Below, one piece after another: positions 1-7,330 of a stretch of 15,860 nt of DNA. The notes below the pieces were generated by a model. The model worked only from the letters and a program-made list of their open reading frames with translations. It made no database searches and was not told the DNA's origin. The stretch is taken from contig CALMOI010000024.1 of NCBI GenBank assembly GCA_937871735.1, positions 1-15,860 on the forward strand, written 5' to 3'. A program made the position numbers and the translations under genes. The stretch is from an uncultured Comamonadaceae bacterium. GTDB lineage: Bacteria; Pseudomonadota; Gammaproteobacteria; Burkholderiales; Burkholderiaceae_C. How positions within the stretch are numbered: position 1 is the stretch's first letter; every line of letters starts with the position of its first letter.

Positions 1-2820
1 GGTGTCGTCGCTGGGGAAGGGGAAGGTTTCAAAGCAGCGGGTTTTGTTGTAGCGGGGCCGGTCTTCAAGCGTGCCGCCTGCGGCCAGTGACCATTCGACG
101 TGGACTTGGCTGGAAAGCACGCCATAGGCCGGGCCATCGCTCAGCGCGAATATGACCGTGGTGCTGTCACAAATGCTCGATGTGGGGACACGAATAAAAG
201 TCCGGTGCTTCGCAGTGAGCGAGGTGGCGCAGACGAGAGAGCAGCCCTTGAGCGCAGGACGAAACTCCGCACGGGGTCTTGCGAAAAGCCACCAACTCAC
301 ATTGCTGGCTGAGTCTCGGTTCTGATCCCGCTCAGGCTTGACCCGATCAAACACCCATTGGTACAGCGCCGGATGCTGGCTGCGCAACTCCAACTCCGTC
401 AATCCAAAAAGGTCAATGGCAAAGGTGCCGCGTGATGATTGGGTCAGATCGCGCCCAGAAATCAAAGGGCGAATCCGTGCCGTGGGCTGACCGAAGCAGG
501 GGTCTAACTTTTGGGCTTGATCGGCTTCGACGACAAAGCCCTTGCCCGTCAGTTGGTAGCCAACGCAGCACAAACCCGCGTTGGCTTGGAGTTCCTGAGC
601 CTGAGTAGCGTCAGTCCCCACGCGCAAGCCCGAAGTGATGGTGCCTTGCGTGAGCTGGAGCGTCACGGCCACTTCCCCATCGTCTTGGCTGACTTCGTCG
701 GTCACTTCGGCCAGCTCGCCCGAGGCGGCAGTTTGAGTCCCGACGGTCATGGCGATACGCACAGCGGCTCCATCGGCGGCATCGACCCACGGGTGATCTG
801 GAATCGCAAAAACCAAAACCAGCGATTCGCCCAAGCGCGCCGACAAAACGGCTTGGTTGAACGATTGGCGCAGGCTGTTGGTGGTGATGAAGCCAAAGCG
901 GCGGCAAGCGCCCGTCTGCACCAACTCGGCGGCTTTGTCCCACCAGTACATGACGAAGTCCGCGTTATCCGGCACGGTGGGACTGACGCTGCGCAACGCC
1001 ACCAAGTAGCCGTCGCCCAAGGCTTGCCGAATTGTTCGAGCGCCGATATAGGGCGGATTGCCCACAATGAAATCCGCCTGCGGCCACGCGGCGGGCCGGG
1101 GCTGGTGGTAACGCCATTGCGGCACTTGGGCCGCTTCGTCCGGCACCAGTTCACCCGTGACGGGGTGAATTTTTCTGGTGCGTCCGTCCCAGCGGGTCAA
1201 GGGTTGGCCGTGACTGCCGAGTGCGGGTTCGATGCGGTCATAGGCCAGCACGGCATCGCGGCATTCAATGTTGCCGTAGTCGTGGACGACGGGTTCGGCC
1301 ACGCTGGCCAGCCCACGGGTGCGCACGTGCCATTGCAGCCAGCCTATCCACAGCACCAGTTCGGCCAGCGCGGCGGCGCGGGGGTTCAATTCAATGCCGC
1401 GCAGTTGTTGCAGGGTGACGGTTTCGCCGTCCAAGCTGAGTTTGTCTTGGGTCTGGCCCAATTCGTCAAGCCGGTTGAGCACTTCGCCTTCTAGGCGCTT
1501 GAGGTGTTCCAGCGTCACGTACAAAAAGTTGCCGCTGCCGCAGGCGGGATCAAGCACGCGGGTGGTGCAAAGCTGGTGGTGAAAGCGGCGGATTTCGGCG
1601 CGGGCTTCTTCCAATTTGGCATCGTGGCGCTTGCCGGGTTCCAGCGCCTGCGCTTCGTGCGCCAGCACCAAGGCGGCGGCTTGGGCGTTGGCCCAGTCGG
1701 CGCGCAGGGGTTCAATCACGGTGGGCAGCACCAAGCGCTCCACATAGGCGCGCGGCGTGTAGTGCGCGCCCAGGGCGTGGCGTTCGGTGGGGTCGAGGGC
1801 GCGTTCCAGCAGCGTGCCAAAAATGGCCGGCTCCACCTCGCGCCAATTGGCTTGGGCGGCGCGGATCAGTTGGTCAATGTGGGCGGTGGTCAGCGGCAGC
1901 GCATAGCCGTCTGCCGCCGAGCCTTTGAACAGCTTGCCGTTGAACTTCAGCACCTCCTGCGCCAGCGCGCCATTGAAGCCGCCCTCGTCCATGCCCTTCC
2001 ACAGCAGGCGCAACATGCCCGCCAACCGCTCGGGCCGGGCGCGGTGTTGTTGCAGTAGGTGCAAAAAGCTGCCGCGCCCGTCGTCGCTTTGCGGCAGCAG
2101 GCCAATGTCTTCGGCAAACATGCTGAACAGGCAGCGCGTTAAAAACGCCGCCACTTGGTGCGGCGCGTGCCCGGCGTTTTCCAGCGACTTGGCCAACTGC
2201 GCCAGCAAGTCGGCCACGGTGCGGGTCACTTGGGCGCTGATGCGCGCCGGGTTGAGCTGTTCGGGGTCTAGCCAAAGCTGACGCAGGCGCTGGCGCACTT
2301 CAGGCCGAGCCAAATCAGCCAACGCGATGCGGTGGTTGCGCGGGTCAGGAAACGGAATGTAGGTGCCACCGCTGCGGCTGAATTCGGCGTAGACCTCAAT
2401 CACCGTGCCCACATCCAACACCAGCAGCAGCGGCGGGCGGCCTTCTTCAGCGGGCAAGGCGCGGGCGTAGTTTTCTGCTTGGGTGCGGGCGCGCATCAAG
2501 CCTTGGTCAAAGCCCGGCGCGTTCATGCCGACGCGCAGTTTCTTGGCCTCCAGCACAAAGCTGCCGCGCTTGTAGCAGTCGATGCGCCCGGCGCTGGTGG
2601 TGCCGTCGCCGTGGCTGAAGGTGACGGGGCGCTCAAACATGTAGTCCTGCGCGGGCGTAGCGTGCGGCTTGTCCAGCCCCAGCAAGTCGCACAGGTCGAT
2701 GATGAAGCTCTGCGCCGTGGCCAGCTCAGAGGCCGTGACCCCTTGCCAGCGGGCGATAAAGGCGTGGGCCGCATCCGAGGTGTCTGCGGCGGTGTCGGTG
2801 ATGTTGGTGGTTGCTCCCAT
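1..2820 (-). CDS. MmeI-like type IIL restriction-modification enzyme (3' end cut by window edge)
   Basis: A single-chain enzyme predicted to cut DNA and to methylate adenine at the same recognition site. The frame is open for 940 codons from ATG 2820 to the left edge with no stop. An in-frame TGA at 2830-2832 rules out a longer start. The N-terminal nuclease signature is D81-x9-E91-A-K93 (IDCY...VLEAKK), the spacing known for MmeI itself (D70-x9-ExK82). A helical linker follows. The methyltransferase has motif I DPACGSGNFL at residues 424-433 and motif IV NPPY at 588-591, as in gamma-class N6-adenine enzymes. The target-recognition region starts near residue 690. The visible end (RYNKTRCFETFPFP) resembles the stretch before the C-terminal helical tail of the family, so perhaps 100-250 residues are missing; that number is inferred. 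No Shine-Dalgarno sequence precedes the ATG. The recognition sequence cannot be predicted. A pure methyltransferase is unlikely because the nuclease triad is intact. Confidence 0.88.
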   Translation of the reverse strand, partial: MGATTNITDTAADTSDAAHAFIARWQGVTASELATAQSFIIDLCDLLGLDKPHATPAQDYMFERPVTFSHGDGTTSAGRIDCYKRGSFVLEAKKLRVGMNAPGFDQGLMRARTQAENYARALPAEEGRPPLLLVLDVGTVIEVYAEFSRSGGTYIPFPDPRNHRIALADLARPEVRQRLRQLWLDPEQLNPARISAQVTRTVADLLAQLAKSLENAGHAPHQVAAFLTRCLFSMFAEDIGLLPQSDDGRGSFLHLLQQHRARPERLAGMLRLLWKGMDEGGFNGALAQEVLKFNGKLFKGSAADGYALPLTTAHIDQLIRAAQANWREVEPAIFGTLLERALDPTERHALGAHYTPRAYVERLVLPTVIEPLRADWANAQAAALVLAHEAQALEPGKRHDAKLEEARAEIRRFHHQLCTTRVLDPACGSGNFLYVTLEHLKRLEGEVLNRLDELGQTQDKLSLDGETVTLQQLRGIELNPRAAALAELVLWIGWLQWHVRTRGLASVAEPVVHDYGNIECRDAVLAYDRIEPALGSHGQPLTRWDGRTRKIHPVTGELVPDEAAQVPQWRYHQPRPAAWPQADFIVGNPPYIGARTIRQALGDGYLVALRSVSPTVPDNADFVMYWWDKAAELVQTGACRRFGFITTNSLRQSFNQAVLSARLGESLVLVFAIPDHPWVDAADGAAVRIAMTVGTQTAASGELAEVTDEVSQDDGEVAVTLQLTQGTITSGLRVGTDATQAQELQANAGLCCVGYQLTGKGFVVEADQAQKLDPCFGQPTARIRPLISGRDLTQSSRGTFAIDLFGLTELELRSQHPALYQWVFDRVKPERDQNRDSASNVSWWLFARPRAEFRPALKGCSLVCATSLTAKHRTFIRVPTSSICDSTTVIFALSDGPAYGVLSSQVHVEWSLAAGGTLEDRPRYNKTRCFETFPFPSDDT

Positions 2821-2828
2821 AGGGCGGC

Positions 2829-2834
2829 ATCATA
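2829..2834 (-). promoter_or_regulatory. Candidate -10 element of the MmeI-like gene
   Basis: On the minus strand TATGAT lies 8 nt before the ATG at 2820. Transcription from it would start at or next to the start codon, so the mRNA would be leaderless or nearly so, which fits the lack of a Shine-Dalgarno sequence. A TTGATT further upstream is 24 bp away, too far to be its -35 box. This is motif reading only. Confidence 0.25.
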
Positions 2835-2871
2835 GGTGAGGCTGTGTGGCTGGGGCAGAATCAAACCCGCC

Positions 2872-4452
2872 ATGAACACACCACCCGCCCTGCCCCGCAA
2901 AAAATTGCCCATCGGCATCCAAACCTTGCGCGAAATTCGCACCGAAGGTCACTACTACGTGGACAAGACGGGGTTCATCTTGGACTTGATTGAGAACGGC
3001 AAGTCCTACTTTTTGAGCCGCCCGCGTCGCTTTGGCAAGAGCTTGCTGCTCGACACGTTCAAAGAACTGTTTGAAGGCCATGCGGCGCTGTTCACAGGCT
3101 TGGCGGCGGAGCACGGCTGGGACTGGTCGCAGCGCTACCCGGTGATACGCATCAGCTTCTCAGACGGTGTGCTGCAAAGCCGGGCCGAACTGGAGCAGCG
3201 CATCCGCGAGGTGTTGCGCGTCAACCGCGAGGCGCTGGCCCTGCCCCGCCCGCCCGATCTGCCCGAGAGCGACACCGCCGGCAATTTGTCTGAGCTGATC
3301 CGCCAAGCGCACCGCCACAGCGGCCAGCGCGCCGTGGTGCTGATCGACGAGTACGACAAACCCATCCTGGACAACATCACCGACAGCCGCGCGGCACTGG
3401 CGATGCGCGAGGGGCTGAAGAACCTCTACTCGGTGCTCAAAGGCGCAGACGAGCACCTGAAATTCGTCTTTTTGACGGGCGTGTCCAAGTTCAGCAAAGT
3501 GAGTCTGTTCTCGGGCTTGAACAATTTGACCGACATCACGCTAGACCGCCGCTACAGCGCCATTTGTGGCTACACCGACGCCGATGTCGATACCGTCTTT
3601 GCGCCCGAGTTGGGCGGGCTGGATCGGGAGCGCATTCGCCAGTGGTACAACGGCTACAACTGGTTGGGCGATGGCGTGTACAACCCGTTTGATGCGCTGC
3701 TGCTGTTTCGCAACCGCGACTTTCGGCCCTATTGGTTTGAAACCGGCACGCCCACTTTCTTGGTCAAGCTGCTGGCTGAGCAGCAGTTTTTTACGCCGGA
3801 CTTGGGCAAGCTGGTCACGGGCGAGGCGCTGCTGTCGAGCTTTGATGTAGATCGCATTGAGCCGGAAGCCTTGCTGTTCCAAGCCGGGTATCTGACCATT
3901 CACGACCGGCGCGAGGCGCTGCCCGGCCAGTGGGTCTACACCTTGGGCTACCCGAACCGCGAGGTCGAAGCCAGCTTGAACGCCGCGCTGCTGGGCGGCT
4001 ACGGTCTGCCCGAGCGCAGCGCCTTCACCAGCCGCTTGCGTCTGGCCGAGTTGTTGCAGACCGGGCCGCTGACGGCACTCCAAGAGGTGTTTCACGGCTT
4101 GTTCGCCAGCATTCCCTACAACTGGTACACCAACAACCCGATTGCGCAGTTCGAGGGCTACTACGCCAGCATCTTCTACAGCCACTTTGCGGCGCTGGGC
4201 TTGGACATTCGGCTGGAAGACACCACGAACCACGGGCGCATCGACATGACCGTGTTGTTCAGCGGCCAAGTCTTCATTTTTGAATTCAAGGTGGTTGAGT
4301 TGGTGCCCGAAGGTGCCGCGCTGGCGCAAATCAAAGACCGGCACTACGCCGACAAGTACCGCATCCGGGGTGAACCCTTGCACCTGATTGGCGTGGAGTT
4401 CAGCCGCGCCAGCCGCAACATCGTCGGCTTTGCGGTCGAGACGCTGGGCTGA
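2872..4452 (+). CDS. AAA-ATPase-like / PD-(D/E)XK nuclease family protein (DUF1703 type)
   Basis: A 526-residue protein of the family that joins an AAA-ATPase-like domain to a C-terminal PD-(D/E)XK nuclease-like domain (Pfam AAA-ATPase_like and PDDEXK_9). The N-terminus KLPIGIQTLREI...YYVDKT is the family hallmark. RPRRFGKS (residues 50-57) is the P-loop and VVLIDEYDKP (ending at 164) is Walker B. The C-terminus carries D458-x12-E471-F-K473, a plausible nuclease triad, followed by a QIKDRHYADKY stretch typical of the family. I chose ATG 2872 because family members begin a few residues before the KLPIGIQ motif. An in-frame GTG at 2836 would add 12 residues and cannot be excluded; a TAG at 2833-2835 blocks anything longer. 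The gene is divergent from the restriction-modification gene and convergent with parA, with 6 bp between the stop codons. The family's biological role is not established; a defence or nucleic-acid role is inference from domains and neighbourhood. Confidence 0.87.
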   Translation: MNTPPALPRKKLPIGIQTLREIRTEGHYYVDKTGFILDLIENGKSYFLSRPRRFGKSLLLDTFKELFEGHAALFTGLAAEHGWDWSQRYPVIRISFSDGVLQSRAELEQRIREVLRVNREALALPRPPDLPESDTAGNLSELIRQAHRHSGQRAVVLIDEYDKPILDNITDSRAALAMREGLKNLYSVLKGADEHLKFVFLTGVSKFSKVSLFSGLNNLTDITLDRRYSAICGYTDADVDTVFAPELGGLDRERIRQWYNGYNWLGDGVYNPFDALLLFRNRDFRPYWFETGTPTFLVKLLAEQQFFTPDLGKLVTGEALLSSFDVDRIEPEALLFQAGYLTIHDRREALPGQWVYTLGYPNREVEASLNAALLGGYGLPERSAFTSRLRLAELLQTGPLTALQEVFHGLFASIPYNWYTNNPIAQFEGYYASIFYSHFAALGLDIRLEDTTNHGRIDMTVLFSGQVFIFEFKVVELVPEGAALAQIKDRHYADKYRIRGEPLHLIGVEFSRASRNIVGFAVETLG

Positions 4453-4458
4453 ACTGCG

Positions 4459-5220
4459 TCAGAGCGCGGCGTGCAGCGCCACCAGTGCTTGCGTCAGCTT
4501 GTGCGTCGGGTCAAGGTAGATCATGGGCAGCGATTGCTCGTGCGATTCGCGGATCTTCACCGACGAGGGCAGGTAGGGTTGCAGCACCGGCAAGCCTTCG
4601 TCGATCAGCGCTTGCACCAGGCGCTGCGGCAAGTTGGCGCGCGGCTGAAACTGGTTGACCACGATGCCTTTGATGCGCAGCTCGGCGTTGTGGTCGGCGC
4701 GGATTTCTTCCACGTTTTCCAGCAAGGTGTAGAGCGCTTTGCGCGAGAAGTCGTCGCAGTCAAACGGGATCAGGCAACCCGCCGCGCCCATCAGCGCCGA
4801 GCGGGTGTAGAAGTTCAGCGCCGGGGGCGTGTCGATGTAGATGCGGTCGTAGTTTTTTTGCAGCTCGCGCATCGCGTCGCGCAGCTTGTAGAGCTTGTGG
4901 CGCGATTCGAGTTTGGATTGCAGCTCATCAAGCGCAGGGCTGGAGGCGATCAAGTCCAGCCGCTCATGCGGGGTGCGCACCACGAAGTCGCTGGGCGGCG
5001 GGGTGCGCAGGCTGTAGCTGAGGCAGCTTTCAAAAAACCCGGCAATGTCGGGCTGCTTGGCGGGGGCGTTCGGGCCTTGCAAATAGCTGCTGGAGTTGCC
5101 TTGCTGGTCGAGGTCGATGACCAAGGTGCGCAACCCTTGACTGGCGCTGATGGCGGCGAGGTTGCAGGTGATGGTGGACTTGCCCACCCCCCCTTTTTGG
5201 TTGAAGACGACGAGCGGCAT
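4459..5220 (-). CDS. Orphan ParA/MinD-family ATPase
   Basis: A 253-residue ParA-type ATPase, expected to dimerise on ATP and bind a surface such as nucleoid DNA in order to position a cargo. The deviant Walker A motif is KGGVGKST (residues 9-16) with the signature lysine K9. VIDLDQQGN (35-43) is Walker A' and IYIDTPP (127-133) is Walker B. There is no N-terminal helix-turn-helix, unlike plasmid P1-type ParA, and the protein starts directly at the ATPase fold. AAGGAA (5229-5234 on the minus strand, 8 nt before ATG) is a good ribosome site. No parB-like gene or parS-like site is visible next to it, so the cargo is unknown. It is not the main chromosomal ParA by context, since gidA/gidB/parB neighbours are absent. 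It follows the Crp/Fnr gene by 75 bp and may be cotranscribed with it or have its own promoter in that gap. Confidence 0.85.
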   Translation of the reverse strand: MPLVVFNQKGGVGKSTITCNLAAISASQGLRTLVIDLDQQGNSSSYLQGPNAPAKQPDIAGFFESCLSYSLRTPPPSDFVVRTPHERLDLIASSPALDELQSKLESRHKLYKLRDAMRELQKNYDRIYIDTPPALNFYTRSALMGAAGCLIPFDCDDFSRKALYTLLENVEEIRADHNAELRIKGIVVNQFQPRANLPQRLVQALIDEGLPVLQPYLPSSVKIRESHEQSLPMIYLDPTHKLTQALVALHAAL

Positions 5221-5295
5221 GGCACGGGTTCCTTGTGCGGTAAATGGGGTTAAACGATGCGTCTGATTGTGACCAGCTTTACCGCCGCCCTGCCC
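5221..5295. other. Crp/Fnr-parA intergenic region with an 8-bp inverted repeat
   Basis: A 75-bp gap upstream of parA, the largest in the nine-gene run. GCGGTAAA at 5237-5244 and TTTACCGC at 5278-5285 are perfect inverted copies 33 bp apart. A TGTGA at 5268-5272 and a TCACA at 5296-5300 are also present, but 23 bp apart, which is not the spacing of a CRP site (TGTGA-N6-TCACA). No clear TTGAT-N4-ATCAA Fnr site was seen. The repeat may be an operator or chance. Confidence 0.3.
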
Positions 5296-6000
5296 TCACA
5301 CCGCTTGCAGTTGCGCGAGGTTCAAGATGCGGTAGCTGCGGCCTTGTTTGTCCAGCGGCGCGATGAGCTGGTCGCGCACCAAGGCGCTGACTTCGCGGCT
5401 GACGGTTTCGAGTTTGAGATCCAGCATCGCGCCCATGTCTTCGCGGGCGAACAGGGTGCAGTGCGTCATGTCATCGGGGCTGCGCATCTTCAAAACCAAG
5501 TGCGCCACGCGCTGGCGGGCCGAGCCAAAGTTGAGGTCGGCCAGCCAGTCGTCGGCTTCTTTCAGGGCGTGCTGCCACTTTTCCATCAGGCGCTTGTGCA
5601 TACGCGGCGAGTTGGCGGCCAAGTGGTGCATCACACTCAGCGGGATGCGGCAGACGCTGGCATCGGTGAGCGCGACCGCGTCGCAGTTGTAGTGCGCGCT
5701 GGCCAAGGCTTCAAGCCCGGCCACGTCGCCCGCACGCAGCACCCGCACGATGCGCTGGCGGCCATCGGGCGTGCTGCGCACCAGCTTGAGCATGCCGCTG
5801 CGCAAGGTGAACACGCCCAAGGCGGGCTGTGATTCGGCGTAGAGCGTGGCGTTAGCGCGCAGTGCCAAATCGTCAATCGGGGCGTGAATTTGCTGGAAGT
5901 CGGCCTCGGTCAAATCAGCGAACAAGGCTGTATCGCGGATGGCGCAGTTGCGGCAGTCGGAGGTGCCTTTCCAGGCAGATTCAGTTTGGATGGAGATCAT
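5296..6000 (-). CDS. Crp/Fnr-family transcriptional regulator, Fnr-like
   Basis: A 234-residue regulator: N-terminal cysteine pair, cyclic-nucleotide-type beta-roll (about 25-115), long dimer helix (about 122-155) and C-terminal winged helix-turn-helix. The recognition helix has E198-T-V-S201-R202, matching the ExxSR of E. coli FNR that reads TTGAT half-sites. C16-x2-C19 and C117 (in SVCRIP) line up with FNR C20, C23 and C122, but the position of C29 is A25. An [4Fe-4S] cluster would therefore need another ligand, or the protein senses something else. ATG 6000 was chosen because it gives a normal family length. The frame stays open upstream to 6195, but that part overlaps the sulfide dehydrogenase gene and has no family character. 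The start lies 22 bp after that gene, suggesting one transcript. Targets are unknown; the flavocytochrome genes are the obvious guess. Confidence 0.85.
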   Translation of the reverse strand: MISIQTESAWKGTSDCRNCAIRDTALFADLTEADFQQIHAPIDDLALRANATLYAESQPALGVFTLRSGMLKLVRSTPDGRQRIVRVLRAGDVAGLEALASAHYNCDAVALTDASVCRIPLSVMHHLAANSPRMHKRLMEKWQHALKEADDWLADLNFGSARQRVAHLVLKMRSPDDMTHCTLFAREDMGAMLDLKLETVSREVSALVRDQLIAPLDKQGRSYRILNLAQLQAV

Positions 6001-6022
6001 GGCGATGCAAGGGCGCGGGGCT

Positions 6023-7318
6023 TCAAGCCAGCGTGTCCGCCCAGATGTTGCGCGCCCACGCTTGCGCGTACTGCCCTTCTTGCACGCTGGCCGCAGCAGA
6101 CACGCCGCCCGAACCAGGCACGGTGAGCATGGTTTTTTGCGCGGCATCGTAGCGATGCACGCTGGCAACGTGGATGGCTTCGTCAGCACTGACAAAGCTG
6201 TAGCAGGTGTTGTTGTACAGCGGCAGCGGGTTGACCTCTTGCCTGGTCAAGAGCGCCACCACGGCAGCGGCGCAGGTCTTGCCGTGCTGGTTCGCCATGT
6301 GGCCGGACTTGGGCATGGCCGAGGCGGCTTGCACTGCGTCGCCCAAGATGTGGATGTGGGGCGCGACTTTGGACTCGTGCGTCAAAAAGTCCACCTCGCA
6401 CCAGCGTTGGTTGATGTTGGCCAGCCCGGTTTGGGTGGCGATGTCGCCTGCGCGCATGGCGGGCAGCACGTTCATCACGTCGGCTTTCACGTCGTCGCTG
6501 GCCTCGAACTTGAAGGTTTTGGTGGCCGGGTCAATGTCGATGGTGTTGTGGCGCGGCATGTATTCGATGATGCCCGCATAGCGCTCAGCCCAGGCTTGCT
6601 TGAACAGCGCGGGTTTGGAGGTCACGTCGTCGTTCGCGTCCAAGATCAGCACTTTGCTTTTGGGTTTGGCTTGCGCCAAGTAGCTGGCGACTTGGCAGGC
6701 GCGCTCGTAGGGGCCGGGCGGGCAGCGGTAAGGCGCGAGCGGAATGCTCATGGCGAACACGCCGCCGTCGGGCATGTCTTCGAGTTGTTTGCGCAAGGCC
6801 AGCGTTTGTGGGCCGGGCTTCCAAGCGTGCAGGATGCGGTCTTGCACGCCGCTGAGGTTCATGCCGGGCAGGCTGTCCCACATGAAGTCCACGCCGGGCG
6901 ACAAGATGAGCCTGTCGTATTCCACTTCGTTGCCACTGCGCAGTTTGACGAATTTGCGCTCGGGGTTGATGCGCACCACCGTGTCGTGCAGCACGCGCAC
7001 GCCGTAGCGGCTGACCAACTTGTCGTAGGGCACAGTCAAGTCGGCCAGCGTTTTGCTGCCACCCAGCACCAAGTTGGACAGCGGCCCGGAGACAAAGCTG
7101 CGGTTGGCTTCGATCAGCGTCACGTCGATGGCGTTGTCTGACCACATGCGCACGTACTTGGCGGCAGTGGCACCGCCGTAGCCGCCGCCAATCACCACCA
7201 CGCGCGCAGAGCAGCACTGCTTGTTCAGGTTGTTAGACGTGTCAGCCCGAGCCGACAAGCCCATCGGCCCGAGCACCGCTGCCGCACCCACGGTTTGCAC
7301 AAATTGACGACGTTTCAT
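6023..7318 (-). CDS. fccB: Flavocytochrome c sulfide dehydrogenase, flavoprotein subunit (FccB/SoxF-like)
   Basis: Periplasmic flavoprotein of 431 residues that should oxidise sulfide (or a related reduced sulfur species) and pass electrons to its cytochrome c partner. The N-terminus MKRRQFVQTVGAAAVLG is a Tat-type signal (twin arginine, then F-V), with a likely cut after SARA near residue 25; export of folded FAD protein fits. The FAD fold begins VVIGGGYGG (41-49) and the second FAD motif is HILGDA (323-328). C199 in YRCPPGPYER and C372 in NTCYSF correspond to the redox-active disulfide cysteines of the family, and the CPPGPYER motif separates it from ordinary sulfide:quinone reductases. GGAG 7 nt before ATG is the ribosome site. 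The gene follows the cytochrome c gene by 12 bp. No other sox genes are in the window, so FccB is preferred over SoxF, but the two cannot be told apart here. Confidence 0.9.
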   Translation of the reverse strand: MKRRQFVQTVGAAAVLGPMGLSARADTSNNLNKQCCSARVVVIGGGYGGATAAKYVRMWSDNAIDVTLIEANRSFVSGPLSNLVLGGSKTLADLTVPYDKLVSRYGVRVLHDTVVRINPERKFVKLRSGNEVEYDRLILSPGVDFMWDSLPGMNLSGVQDRILHAWKPGPQTLALRKQLEDMPDGGVFAMSIPLAPYRCPPGPYERACQVASYLAQAKPKSKVLILDANDDVTSKPALFKQAWAERYAGIIEYMPRHNTIDIDPATKTFKFEASDDVKADVMNVLPAMRAGDIATQTGLANINQRWCEVDFLTHESKVAPHIHILGDAVQAASAMPKSGHMANQHGKTCAAAVVALLTRQEVNPLPLYNNTCYSFVSADEAIHVASVHRYDAAQKTMLTVPGSGGVSAAASVQEGQYAQAWARNIWADTLA

Positions 7319-7330
7319 GGGAAGTCTCCG

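Noticed and set aside
511..1494. Long plus-strand open frame of 327 codons, plus many other long frames opposite genes
   Set aside because: It is the antisense shadow of the MmeI-like gene; codon bias, domain motifs and the unbroken 940-codon minus frame all favour the other strand. The same holds for the plus-strand frames over the pyr, fcc and kinase genes.
1..2820. Possibility that the restriction-modification gene is a broken pseudogene, as no complete minus-strand frame ends inside the window
   Set aside because: Reading the minus strand codon by codon shows no stop or shift; the gene simply continues past the left edge.
4459..5220. Plasmid or integrative element partition module
   Set aside because: No parB, parS-like repeats, integrase, attachment site or relaxase was seen; the neighbours are chromosomal core genes.
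5268..5300. CRP binding site (TGTGA ... TCACA)
   Set aside because: The half-sites are 23 bp apart instead of 6, and one lies over the stop codon of the regulator gene.
6001..6195. Longer start for the Crp/Fnr gene, adding 65 residues
   Set aside because: The extra part overlaps the sulfide dehydrogenase coding end, is arginine/proline-rich like an out-of-frame read, and the protein is full length without it.
6023..7318. Sulfide:quinone oxidoreductase or NADH dehydrogenase-like flavoprotein
   Set aside because: The CPPGPYER motif, Tat signal and adjacent cytochrome c gene are those of flavocytochrome c sulfide dehydrogenase.
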